Part shown: positions 1-6,654 of the stretch, piece by piece
Layout of the letters: each line of letters opens with the position of its first letter
Position numbering within the stretch: the first letter of the stretch is position 1
NCBI GenBank assembly: GCA_905372445.1
Contig: CAJPPF010000066.1
Location: 1 to 11,281, forward strand
Direction of reading: 5' to 3'
DNA length: 11,281 nt
From: an uncultured Prevotella sp.
Lineage (GTDB): Bacteria; Bacteroidota; Bacteroidia; Bacteroidales; Bacteroidaceae
Position numbers and translations under genes: made by a program
Notes under the pieces: generated by a model
Told to the model about the DNA's origin: nothing
Databases searched by the model: none
Seen by the model: the letters and a program-made list of their open reading frames with translations, nothing else

Positions 1-2
1 GA

Positions 3-107
3 ACAAATAGTTCGCGCAATGAACTCGACGCTGAAGCGGAACGTGATAAATCACGCCCCTACGCCTGCCGGATTGTCTGTTTACCAGAGTATATCGAAAC
101 GTTATAA
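3..107 (+). CDS. Possible 3' tail of an upstream gene (partial, doubtful)
   Basis: One plus-strand frame is open from the left edge to a TAA at 105-107 and reads as a hydrophilic, acidic C-terminal stretch (for example NELDAEAERDKSRPY). I do not recognise the protein. A second plus-strand frame is also open from base 1 to a TAA at 175-177, so an open frame here proves little. The frame crosses a perfect 14-bp palindrome at 42-55, so the apparent coding character could come from a non-coding repeat. Sequence to the left of the window is needed to decide. Confidence 0.2.
   Translation, partial: TNSSRNELDAEAERDKSRPYACRIVCLPEYIETL
42..55. repeat. Perfect 14-bp palindrome (cgtgat-aa-atcacg)
   Basis: The 6-bp arms cgtgat and atcacg are separated by two A residues. 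The flanks (gcggaa on the left, ccccta on the right) pair only partly (two G-C pairs beyond two mismatches), so this looks like a degenerate longer hairpin. The core and its CCCCTACG flank resemble dispersed palindromic repeats of the GGGCGTGATTTATCACGCCC kind that I associate with intergenic DNA of several bacterial phyla. That resemblance is from memory and untested. Confidence 0.4.
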
Positions 108-108
108 A

Positions 109-137
109 TCATCTTACTCGCGTTTTCATCTTACTCG
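109..137. repeat. Short direct repeat tcatcttactcg, two copies
   Basis: The 12-nt sequence tcatcttactcg occurs at 109-120 and again at 126-137, giving a 17-nt period. It lies just after the possible upstream stop and before the 3' end of the small minus-strand gene. The copies are exact but short. They could be chance or remnants of a decayed repeat, and no function is evident. Confidence 0.35.
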
Positions 138-216
138 ATTCTTCGCTATAATTTATTTAACGGACACCAATAAATAATAAAGAAAAGAGAACGTGTTTAT
201 TGGAATGACATAAACT

Positions 217-405
217 TTACTTATGGCTCTGTATGCGGTTGAAGGCGATTATAATCTTGTTATCTCGGTCAACATAAACAGTCAGATTGTCATGCGAATT
301 TACATTATTTTCGCCAAAACCCACATAGGAAGTCTGCTCCACACTCTCTGCATTAGCCATGCTGAAAGTGAATAGAATAAAGAATGACAGACATATTCGT
401 GTCAT
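217..405 (-). CDS. Small predicted secreted peptide, uncharacterised
   Basis: This 62-residue frame has a convincing N-terminal signal peptide: a positive start (MTR), a hydrophobic core (about residues 4-15) and a signal peptidase I-type site after ANA at residue 19. The mature peptide would be about 43 residues, polar, with alternating hydrophobic residues near the end (NLTVYVDRDNKIIIAFNR), which suggests beta strands. There is no cysteine in the mature part and no lipobox. I do not recognise a family. It stands alone, divergent from the exporter operon. Upstream only a weak -7-like match (7 of 8 bases of TAnnTTTG, complement of 436-443) is seen and no well-spaced -33 box. It could be a real small gene, the remnant of a longer one, or a chance frame. 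The signal peptide is the main argument that it is real. Confidence 0.45.
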   Translation of the reverse strand: MTRICLSFFILFTFSMANAESVEQTSYVGFGENNVNSHDNLTVYVDRDNKIIIAFNRIQSHK

Positions 406-477
406 TATAATGCCATGTATGGTTTTTATTTACCCCAAAACTCAATAGATTCCAAACTGATTTCGTTTGATTGTCGA

Positions 478-544
478 GCATCTTAGCAGTCTTGTTACCG
501 TGGGCGTAGCGGGCTACGGCAAGGTAATAAGACTGCTAAGATGC
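478..544. repeat. 67-nt nested hairpin with 22-bp arms (repeat-like element)
   Basis: The left arm at 478-499 and the right arm at 523-544 are complementary over 22 positions with one departure, which is a G-U wobble in RNA of the plus strand. The 23-nt apex holds a second, GC-rich hairpin (cgtagc 505-510 with gctacg 513-518). The whole can fold as one long cruciform or RNA hairpin. There is no T-run on either side, so it is a poor intrinsic terminator. No target-site duplication is visible at its edges. Its size, symmetry and GC-rich tip in AT-rich surroundings suggest a dispersed palindromic repeat (REP- or MITE-like), but only one copy lies in this window. Confidence 0.65.
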
Positions 545-624
545 CACACAAGCTGACGAAAGTAGTAGGAAAGCTATTGTTCGTTGATAATAAAACGACA
601 CCGCGGTCTATTGACCGTTTTGGG

Positions 625-674
625 TTTAATTAATGTTTTGGCTTTCATACAGTTATATTTTTAATTAACGTTTT
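625..674. repeat. Direct repeat tttaattaaYgtttt, two copies
   Basis: Copies at 625-639 and 660-674 match at 14 of 15 positions and are 35 nt apart start to start, each holding the palindromic core ttaattaa. They lie roughly 100-150 bp upstream of the operon promoter. Paired sites like these can bind a regulator, but in DNA this AT-rich they can also arise by chance. No regulator gene is nearby in the window. Confidence 0.35.
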
Positions 675-772
675 TATAACCACAAATATAGCGATTTTAC
701 ATAAATAATTGTTCGATATATCCATAAAAATCTCAATTTTAAAGTTTATAAACAATTAGCGCAGATAAAACC

Positions 773-803
773 TTGGAGAATAAAAAGAATTCTTGTAATT
801 TTG
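773..803 (+). promoter_or_regulatory. Bacteroidetes-type promoter of the exporter operon
   Basis: TAATTTTG at 796-803 matches the Bacteroidetes -7 consensus TAnnTTTG exactly. A TTGG at 773-776, 19 nt upstream, fits the -33 element (consensus TTTG or TTG). Transcription would start near 810, leaving a leader of about 25 nt before the ATG at 836. The leader is A-rich and has no strong Shine-Dalgarno sequence, as is usual in this phylum. Confidence 0.65.
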
Positions 804-835
804 TATCTCAAACTAAGTAAAACAGGATCAAAAAT

Positions 836-1708
836 ATGAATAAGAAGATATTAATCCCACTTGTTGTTGTCATTATTCTGCTCATTGCAGGTGTTGCATA
901 TTTGGCAAATGATCTTAACGAACAGAAAGTTGCTAATCAGGAAATGCAGGAACTTGCAGAGATGGACAAGAAAGAGATGGAAAATGAATACCAGCAATTC
1001 GCCACACAATACAGCGAAATGCGTGCACAAATCACTAACGACTCCATTATTGCCCAGCTTACTGCCGAACAGCTAAAGACAGAACGGCTGTTGAAAGAGC
1101 TTAAAGAGGTAAAGAGCAGCAATGCACGTGAGATTACCAGACTTAAGAAAGAGCTCGCAACATGCCGCGCCGTCATACGCAGCTACGTCCTTGAGATTGA
1201 CTCATTGAATCGCCTTAATCAAACGCTCGTAGAAGAAAACTCTCAGGTGAAAGCACAATATGCAGAGGCAAACCGTCAGATTGCAGGTTTGAGTTCAGAG
1301 AAAGCAAACCTATCAGAAAAAGTTGCTATTGCAGCACAGCTTGATGCCATAGGAATAGAACTCAGTATGCTTGACAAAAATAACAAGTCAACATCAAAGG
1401 TCAGCAAATGCAAGAAGCTGAAGCTGAACTTTGCTCTTGCAAAGAATGTCACCGCAACAAGTGGCAACAAGACCGTATATGCCCGTATCACTTCACCTGC
1501 AGGTTCGGTGCTTGGAGGTGCGGGAAGTTTTGCATATGAGAATAAGAATCTTCAGGCTACGGCTAAGAAGAGTGTTGAATATGGTGGGAAAGAGACCCCT
1601 ATAACTCTCTATTGGGATGTAACACAGGCTCTGGAAGCAGGAACATACCATGTAAGTATCTTTGCTGACGGCAACATGATCGGCTCACGAAGCTTCAGCT
1701 TTGATTAA
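836..1708 (+). CDS. Membrane-anchored coiled-coil protein, uncharacterised, Bacteroidales-type
   Basis: This 290-residue protein has one N-terminal hydrophobic helix (about residues 5-24) with a short lysine-rich N-terminus, which suggests an inner-membrane anchor with the rest in the periplasm. Residues about 28-168 are rich in E, K, Q, L and A and look like a long coiled coil (for example KTERLLKELKEVKSS). The last 110 or so residues look like a compact beta domain (KKLKLNFALAKNVTATSG to the end, closing with a YHVSIFADGN strand and turn). Cysteines are at 110 and 192. It is first in the operon, right behind the promoter, and 21 bp before the TolC-family gene. I recognise the general style as a conserved Bacteroidales hypothetical protein but know no function. 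An accessory role in the envelope-spanning exporter is an inference from gene order only. The overall form also resembles envelope-tethering or sensing proteins. Confidence 0.85.
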   Translation: MNKKILIPLVVVIILLIAGVAYLANDLNEQKVANQEMQELAEMDKKEMENEYQQFATQYSEMRAQITNDSIIAQLTAEQLKTERLLKELKEVKSSNAREITRLKKELATCRAVIRSYVLEIDSLNRLNQTLVEENSQVKAQYAEANRQIAGLSSEKANLSEKVAIAAQLDAIGIELSMLDKNNKSTSKVSKCKKLKLNFALAKNVTATSGNKTVYARITSPAGSVLGGAGSFAYENKNLQATAKKSVEYGGKETPITLYWDVTQALEAGTYHVSIFADGNMIGSRSFSFD

Positions 1709-1729
1709 CAACATACAATCTATCCAACT

Positions 1730-3214
1730 ATGAAGAAATTAATATCGTTAATGGCAATAATAGCATTTGTTGCCTCTGCCGATGCCCAGACGCTGTCACT
1801 CGACAGTTGCAGGGCTATGGCTTTGAGGAACAACAAACAGCTAAACGCCACAAAATTAAAACGAGAGGCGTTTGCTTACACTCGCAAAGCTGCCCGCACA
1901 AAGTATCTTCCCAAGGTAGATGCTCTGGGAGGATATGAATATTTCAACAAAGAGGTTTCTATTCTTAACAATGATCAGAAGTCAGCACTCTCACATCTCG
2001 GCACTAATGCCATGACACGTATGTCAGCCGGTATAACTGATATTATAACCGGTATGGCGACGAAAGGTCTGATAACTCCTGAAATTGCCCGGGAATTAGG
2101 AGCAAGAATGAACAATATCGGTGGGTCGTTGGCAAATCAAGGCGACCAGTTAGGACAGCAGATAAACGACGCTTTCCGCACCGACACACACAATTTCTGG
2201 TCAGGTGCAGTAATGGTGCGTCAGCCTATTTTCATGGGTGGAGCTATAATCGCCGCTAACAAAATGGCAGATATAGCAGAACAAATGGCATCGAACGACT
2301 ATGAAGGCAAAGTACAGAACACTATATATACCATAGACGAGACCTATTGGCTTGTTGTTTCGCTCAAACAGAAAAAACGTCTGGCAGAGAGTTATCGCGA
2401 CCTTGTTCAGAAACTCGATGATGATGTAAAGAAGATGATCAACGAGGGCATTGCCACCCGTGCCGCAGGGTTGCAGGTCGATGTAAAGGTTAATGAAGCT
2501 GAAATGGCTATCACGCAAGTTGACGACGGTTTATCGCTTGCAAAAATGTTGCTGTGCCAACTCTGTGGAATGCCCGTCAGCTCCGACATTACACTTAAAG
2601 ATGAGGACAGCAGCGAGTTTGCAGTGATAGAAGAAACCACAGACTATAGCAACGAGACCGCACAGAATAATCGCACAGAAATAAAACTCCTTGAGAACAC
2701 TGTCGACTTGAGTCGTCAGGCTACAAAGCTCATTCGTGCCGCTTATCTTCCTCATATTGCACTTACAGGCGGCTATATTGTCTCCAACCCAAACGTTTAC
2801 AATGGTTTTGAGAAGAAATTTTCCGGTGTATGGAATGTCGGAATAATCATGCACATTCCTGTATGGAATTGGTTTGAAGGCAGCTATAAGGTGCGGGCAA
2901 GCAAAGCTGCGACAGCTATGGCAGAGCTTGAAGTTTCCGATGTTCGCGAAAAGATAAACCTGCAGGTTGCACAGAATCAATACAAACTGAAAGAAGCACA
3001 GAAACGTCTCGTAACTGCTACAAAGAATCTGAAGAATGCAGAAGAGAACCTACGTTGTGCAAATGTTGGTTTCCGCGAGGGTGTGATGGAGTCGACAGAA
3101 GTCATGACTGCACAGACAGCCTGGCAGGCAGCACATACACAAAAGATAGATGCCGAGATAGGAGTCAAGATGAGTCAGATAGCATTAAAGAAAGCATTGG
3201 GTGTATTACAATAA
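1730..3214 (+). CDS. TolC-family outer-membrane efflux channel
   Basis: The 494-residue product should form the trimeric outer-membrane channel and periplasmic tunnel of a tripartite exporter. It starts with a signal peptide (MKKLISLMAIIAFVASADAQ) cleaved around residue 20. The TolC architecture of two similar halves is clear. The first runs from LSLDSCRAMALRNNKQL with barrel-strand segments at about 60-72 and 156-168 (FWSGAVMVRQPIFMGG). The second has segments at about 337-350 (AAYLPHIALTGGYI) and 366-380 (GVWNVGIIMHIPVWNW). Long helical segments fill the rest, ending with the typical MSQIALKKALGVLQ. The loop between the first two strands is unusually long (about residues 75-155) compared with about 15-20 residues in the second half, and should lie at the cell surface. 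The gene is 21 bp after the coiled-coil gene and 12 bp before the adaptor gene, so it is co-transcribed with both. The substrate cannot be told from sequence. Confidence 0.93.
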   Translation: MKKLISLMAIIAFVASADAQTLSLDSCRAMALRNNKQLNATKLKREAFAYTRKAARTKYLPKVDALGGYEYFNKEVSILNNDQKSALSHLGTNAMTRMSAGITDIITGMATKGLITPEIARELGARMNNIGGSLANQGDQLGQQINDAFRTDTHNFWSGAVMVRQPIFMGGAIIAANKMADIAEQMASNDYEGKVQNTIYTIDETYWLVVSLKQKKRLAESYRDLVQKLDDDVKKMINEGIATRAAGLQVDVKVNEAEMAITQVDDGLSLAKMLLCQLCGMPVSSDITLKDEDSSEFAVIEETTDYSNETAQNNRTEIKLLENTVDLSRQATKLIRAAYLPHIALTGGYIVSNPNVYNGFEKKFSGVWNVGIIMHIPVWNWFEGSYKVRASKAATAMAELEVSDVREKINLQVAQNQYKLKEAQKRLVTATKNLKNAEENLRCANVGFREGVMESTEVMTAQTAWQAAHTQKIDAEIGVKMSQIALKKALGVLQ

Positions 3215-3226
3215 CAAAATAATATT

Positions 3227-4213
3227 ATGTCAGAGAAAACACAGCATAACAATATTATGCTTGCAGTAATTGGACTGATAGCAGTTATTGCATTAGTAGG
3301 CATCATCGGACACTTTGCCCTTAACGATGATGAGGATATTATTCAGGGCGAGATAGAAGTATCAGAGTTCAGAGTATCAAGCAAACTGCCTGGTCGTGTG
3401 GTTGAGCTCCGTGTTAAGGAAGGAGACTATGTCCATGTTGGTGACACGCTCGCTATCCTTGAAGTGCCAGAGGCTGATGCCCAGAAGAAAGTAGCAGAGG
3501 CTACTCAGGGAGCAGCAGAAGCCGTCAGTAACATGGCAGAGAGTGGCGCTCGCAAGGAAATCATTCAGTCGGCATACCAGATGTATCAGGCTGCAAAGGC
3601 TGCTGCCGACGTGGCACACGCGACATACAAACGCGTTCAGAATCTTTTCGACGAGGGCGTAGTAAGTGCACAGAAGCGAGACGAGGCGTTTGCAGCATAC
3701 AAAGCCACCGAAGCACAGGTGATGGCAGCAAAGAGCCAATACGACATGGCATTAAATGGTGCACGTGTTCAGGAAAAAGAGGCAGCACGGAAACAGGCTG
3801 ATGCCGCAAAAGGCGCTGTAGAATTAATTAGCTCCGTGATACGTGAGACTGTGCAGGTTGCACAAGTTGAGGGAGAGGTAAGCGTAATATACCCAAAGGT
3901 TGGCGAACTCGTCGGTATTGGCTCACCAATCATGAGCATTTCAATCATGAGCGATGTCTGGGGAACATTCAATATCCGCGAGGACCAACTGAACGGAATG
4001 AAAGAAGGAGATAAATTCAAAGCCTTCCTCCCTGCTTTCAACAAAGATATAGAACTAAAAGTAGTAAACATCAAGGACGAGGGTTCATACGCCACATGGA
4101 AAGCTACAAAGACAACAGGACAATATGACCTTAAGACCTTTGAGGTAAAAGCAAAACCTACAACATCATTCGAAGGACTACGCCCGGGAATGAGTCTCAT
4201 CGTAAAGAAATAA
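3227..4213 (+). CDS. HlyD-family periplasmic adaptor (membrane fusion protein)
   Basis: This 328-residue adaptor would link the inner-membrane permeases to the TolC-like channel. It has one N-terminal transmembrane helix (about residues 10-31) and no cleavable signal. A first half lipoyl-like domain follows at about 50-80 (SSKLPGRVVELRVKEGDYV, then GDTLAILEV). A long alanine-rich helical hairpin occupies about 83-205. The second lipoyl half is at about 211-238 (EGEVSVIYPKVGELVGIGSP) and a beta-barrel domain ends with the typical GLRPGMSLIVKK. It resembles the YhiI/YbhG/EmrA type of adaptor that partners ABC-2 or MFS pumps. It lies 12 bp after the TolC gene and 10 bp before the first permease gene. 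The assignment is firm; the cargo is unknown. Confidence 0.93.
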   Translation: MSEKTQHNNIMLAVIGLIAVIALVGIIGHFALNDDEDIIQGEIEVSEFRVSSKLPGRVVELRVKEGDYVHVGDTLAILEVPEADAQKKVAEATQGAAEAVSNMAESGARKEIIQSAYQMYQAAKAAADVAHATYKRVQNLFDEGVVSAQKRDEAFAAYKATEAQVMAAKSQYDMALNGARVQEKEAARKQADAAKGAVELISSVIRETVQVAQVEGEVSVIYPKVGELVGIGSPIMSISIMSDVWGTFNIREDQLNGMKEGDKFKAFLPAFNKDIELKVVNIKDEGSYATWKATKTTGQYDLKTFEVKAKPTTSFEGLRPGMSLIVKK

Positions 4214-4223
4214 GTAAGACGAA

Positions 4224-5396
4224 ATGAAGATTATTCGACAGATAATCAACATAGCCATACGCGAATGCCGTATTATGGTGTTCAAGAACCCAATATACTT
4301 ATTTTGTATGGTGTTATTACCTATATTCGTCATCATCTTCTTCACAACCATGATGAGCGAAGGTCAGCCTTTGGAGCTGCCTGTAGGTATTGTCGATCAA
4401 GATAATACCAACACCACACGCAAGCTCATTCGCACCCTCGACAGTTTCCAGTCGTCAAAAGTCGTGGCGCACTATGCCAATATGAACGATGCCCGTGCTG
4501 CCATTCAGCGAGGCGAAATATACGCATTCCTGCTGATACCGAAAGGAACGACAGAAGGAATGGTCAGTGGTTCACAACCGAAGATGTCGTTCTATTACAA
4601 TGGAGTGATGATGCTTGCAGGCTCAACGACGTTCAGAGACCTCAAGACTGTCTCGACATTAGGCTCTGCCGGAGTAGGAGCGGCAAAGCTATCAGCCGTT
4701 GGAAAGACCGAGCGTGAGATACAGGCTTTCCTCCAGCCTATCACCATTGACCTGCACTTGATCAACAATCCTTGGGCAAACTACAATGTATATCTAAGCA
4801 CAACGATGGTTCCCGGGCTGTTGATGCTCTTTGTTTTCCTCATCACACCTTATTCTATAGGTACAGAATTGAAGTTCGGAGTGGCACACACATGGATGTA
4901 TATGGCAAAAAACAATCCTATGGTTGCCATTGCAGGAAAGATACTTCCGCAGACATTAATCTTCACAACAATATTCTGGGGATTTGAATACTATATATAT
5001 TATGTGTTGGGATTCCCTCATCCTGGGGGCATTATTCCTATCTTGCTTCTTGGATTACTTGCAGTATTGTCAGCACAATGCTTTGGAATATTCATCTTCG
5101 GACTTATGCCTTCTCTCCGCATGTCTATGAGCGTCTGCTCACTTTGGGCAATGCTTAGCTTCAGTCTATCAGGAGCTACATACCCAATATTCGCTATGGA
5201 CACTCCTATCCAGACCGTAGCATGGCTTTTCCCACTGCGGCACTATTACATGATATACCAGATCAATATCTTCAACGGATACCCTCTTTCCTATGCATGG
5301 ATGCATTGGGCGGTACTAATTGCATTCCTAATCTTACCGGCTTTCATTATGCGGAATCTACGTCACGCAATGCTTGAATACAGATACATTCCGTAA
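4224..5396 (+). CDS. ABC-2-type transporter permease, first of a pair
   Basis: This 390-residue inner-membrane protein has the layout of the long ABC-2 permeases (YhhJ/YbhS/YbhR-like). There is one helix at about 23-44, a periplasmic domain of about 140 residues (45-185, with the family-like LPVGIVDQDNTNTTRKLIR), then five more helices at about 188-211, 236-262, 268-292, 300-322 and 357-376. The stretch SGATYPIFAMDTPIQTVAWL followed by FPLRHYY is the typical ABC-2 motif before the last helix. There is no nucleotide-binding domain in the protein and none elsewhere in the operon. It probably forms a heterodimer with the next gene product and works with the adjacent HlyD and TolC proteins. The start follows the adaptor stop by 10 bp, which supports the ATG used. 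Confidence 0.92.
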   Translation: MKIIRQIINIAIRECRIMVFKNPIYLFCMVLLPIFVIIFFTTMMSEGQPLELPVGIVDQDNTNTTRKLIRTLDSFQSSKVVAHYANMNDARAAIQRGEIYAFLLIPKGTTEGMVSGSQPKMSFYYNGVMMLAGSTTFRDLKTVSTLGSAGVGAAKLSAVGKTEREIQAFLQPITIDLHLINNPWANYNVYLSTTMVPGLLMLFVFLITPYSIGTELKFGVAHTWMYMAKNNPMVAIAGKILPQTLIFTTIFWGFEYYIYYVLGFPHPGGIIPILLLGLLAVLSAQCFGIFIFGLMPSLRMSMSVCSLWAMLSFSLSGATYPIFAMDTPIQTVAWLFPLRHYYMIYQINIFNGYPLSYAWMHWAVLIAFLILPAFIMRNLRHAMLEYRYIP

Positions 5397-5418
5397 TTCT
5401 CTCAGCAATACAACTCTT

Positions 5419-6654
5419 ATGAATATAAAGAAACTTTGGAATAGCATAAAAGTAGCCGTCATTGATCTGGTTACCATATGGAGCGAAGAAATGAAGATGT
5501 GCGTCAAGGATGAAGGCGTGCTTATATTCTTCATTCTCGTGCCACTGCTCTACCCTCTGCTCTATTCCTGGATATATACTAACGAAGTGGTTCGCGATGT
5601 ACCTGTTGCCGTCGTCGACAACAGCCACTCTTTCTCCAGCCGTGAGTTTCTGCGTCGCTGTGATGCCTCACCGGACGTGAAGATAGCTTACCATTGCAAC
5701 AACCTTGAAGAAGCTAAAGAACTTGTCGGTCGCCAGATTGTTCATGGAGTCATTTATTTCCCACACGATTTCAATACGAATATCAAACGTGGCGAGCAGA
5801 CCTCTGTAGGTGTCTATTGTGACATGAGCCTCATGCTCACCTACAAGGCAATATACCAAACGACACAAGGCATTGCCACTCTTATGAACTCCTTCATACA
5901 GATTGATCGCAAGCATGGCTGGACCGAACGCGACGACGAGGTGGCAACACATCCTCTCGACTTCGACGAAGTAGCGATATTCAATTCTACCGGAGGCTAT
6001 GGCAATGCTCTCATTCCCTGTGTGCTCATCATTATCATACAGCAGACCCTGCTTCTCGGCATTGGTCTGTCGGCAGGAACAGCGCGAGAAAACAACCGTT
6101 ACAACAATCTCGTACCTATCAGTCGTCATCACAATGGTGTGTTACGCATTGTTGCAGGCAAGGCTCTATGCTATCTGATGATCTATGCTGTTCTTAGCGC
6201 CTACCTCACACTGATCGTACCGAAGATATTCGGATTCACAACATTAGCATCAGGAAGCGCACTCATAGCCTTGCTGTTCCCGTTCATCATGTCGTGTATA
6301 TTCTTTGGAATGGCAGTGTCGTGTCTCATACAATATCGCGAGAATGTCATTCTCGTAGTGGTATTCACATCACTCATTTTCCTTTTCATGACGGGAATAT
6401 CATGGCCACAAAGCAACTTCCCGGGCTACTGGGAGTCTATATCATGGCTCTTCCCATCCACATTTGGTGTCCGTGGCTTCCTCAAAATAAGCAGTATGGG
6501 AGGTTCAATAGAAGAAATAAAGACAGAATATACCATGCTGTGGGTTCAGACCATTGTGTATTTCATTATCACTTGTATTGTCTACCAGATACAGATAGTA
6601 CGCTCAAAACGGCATATCACACAGCAGCCTATGGGTGCAGAAGTAAAAGAATAA
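5419..6654 (+). CDS. ABC-2-type transporter permease, second of a pair
   Basis: This permease has the same plan as its neighbour: a helix at about 33-54, a periplasmic domain at about 55-192 (VPVAVVDNSHSFSSREFLRR at its start), and further helices at about 195-218, 243-270, 280-303, 309-330 and 373-392. The ABC-2 motif reads TGISWPQSNFPGYWESISWL then FPSTFG. I chose the ATG at 5419 (411 residues, MNIKKLWNSI). It leaves a 22-bp gap like the other gaps in the operon and gives a natural N-terminus. An in-frame ATG at 5374 would add 15 polar residues and overlap the previous gene by 23 bp; it cannot be excluded. It is the last gene of the operon, followed at once by a hairpin terminator. Pairing with the first permease to form the membrane channel is inferred from family knowledge and adjacency. 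Confidence 0.92.
   Translation: MNIKKLWNSIKVAVIDLVTIWSEEMKMCVKDEGVLIFFILVPLLYPLLYSWIYTNEVVRDVPVAVVDNSHSFSSREFLRRCDASPDVKIAYHCNNLEEAKELVGRQIVHGVIYFPHDFNTNIKRGEQTSVGVYCDMSLMLTYKAIYQTTQGIATLMNSFIQIDRKHGWTERDDEVATHPLDFDEVAIFNSTGGYGNALIPCVLIIIIQQTLLLGIGLSAGTARENNRYNNLVPISRHHNGVLRIVAGKALCYLMIYAVLSAYLTLIVPKIFGFTTLASGSALIALLFPFIMSCIFFGMAVSCLIQYRENVILVVVFTSLIFLFMTGISWPQSNFPGYWESISWLFPSTFGVRGFLKISSMGGSIEEIKTEYTMLWVQTIVYFIITCIVYQIQIVRSKRHITQQPMGAEVKE

Larger units (their letters stand above)
406..835. other. Intergenic region between divergent genes
   Basis: This 430-bp gap separates the small minus-strand gene from the exporter operon. It contains a large nested hairpin (478-544), a weak inverted repeat near 592-621 (aaaacg with cgtttt, and inside it ggtc with gacc), a 15-nt near-identical direct repeat (625-639 and 660-674), a long AT-rich stretch (about 625-760) and the operon promoter (773-803). 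The only other frame is a 30-codon one at 541-633 that starts inside the right arm of the hairpin. I see no tRNA or recognised riboswitch. Confidence 0.6.

Noticed and set aside
167..203. Inverted repeat ccaataaa / tttattgg as terminator of the small secreted peptide gene
   Set aside because: The 8-bp stem is AT-rich and the loop is 21 nt, so it is too weak to call, although a T-rich stretch is present on the minus strand.
478..544. Intrinsic terminator for the upstream region
   Set aside because: The stem is strong but no T-run follows on either strand, and no gene ends directly beside it.
459..558. Frame running through the hairpin (reads ...VTVGVAGYGKVIRLLRCH...)
   Set aside because: It begins after a stop, has no ATG start, and its sequence is dictated by the palindrome.
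2531..2980. Minus-strand frame of 149 codons within the TolC gene
   Set aside because: It is an antisense shadow of a clear coding gene, with cysteine-rich low-complexity translation and no promoter.
5668..6132. Minus-strand frame of 154 codons within the second permease gene
   Set aside because: Antisense to a well-supported membrane protein gene, with no family features.
836..6654. Antibiotic-resistance or toxin-export island
   Set aside because: The exporter genes show no transposase, integrase or resistance gene nearby, and the substrate cannot be read from sequence.
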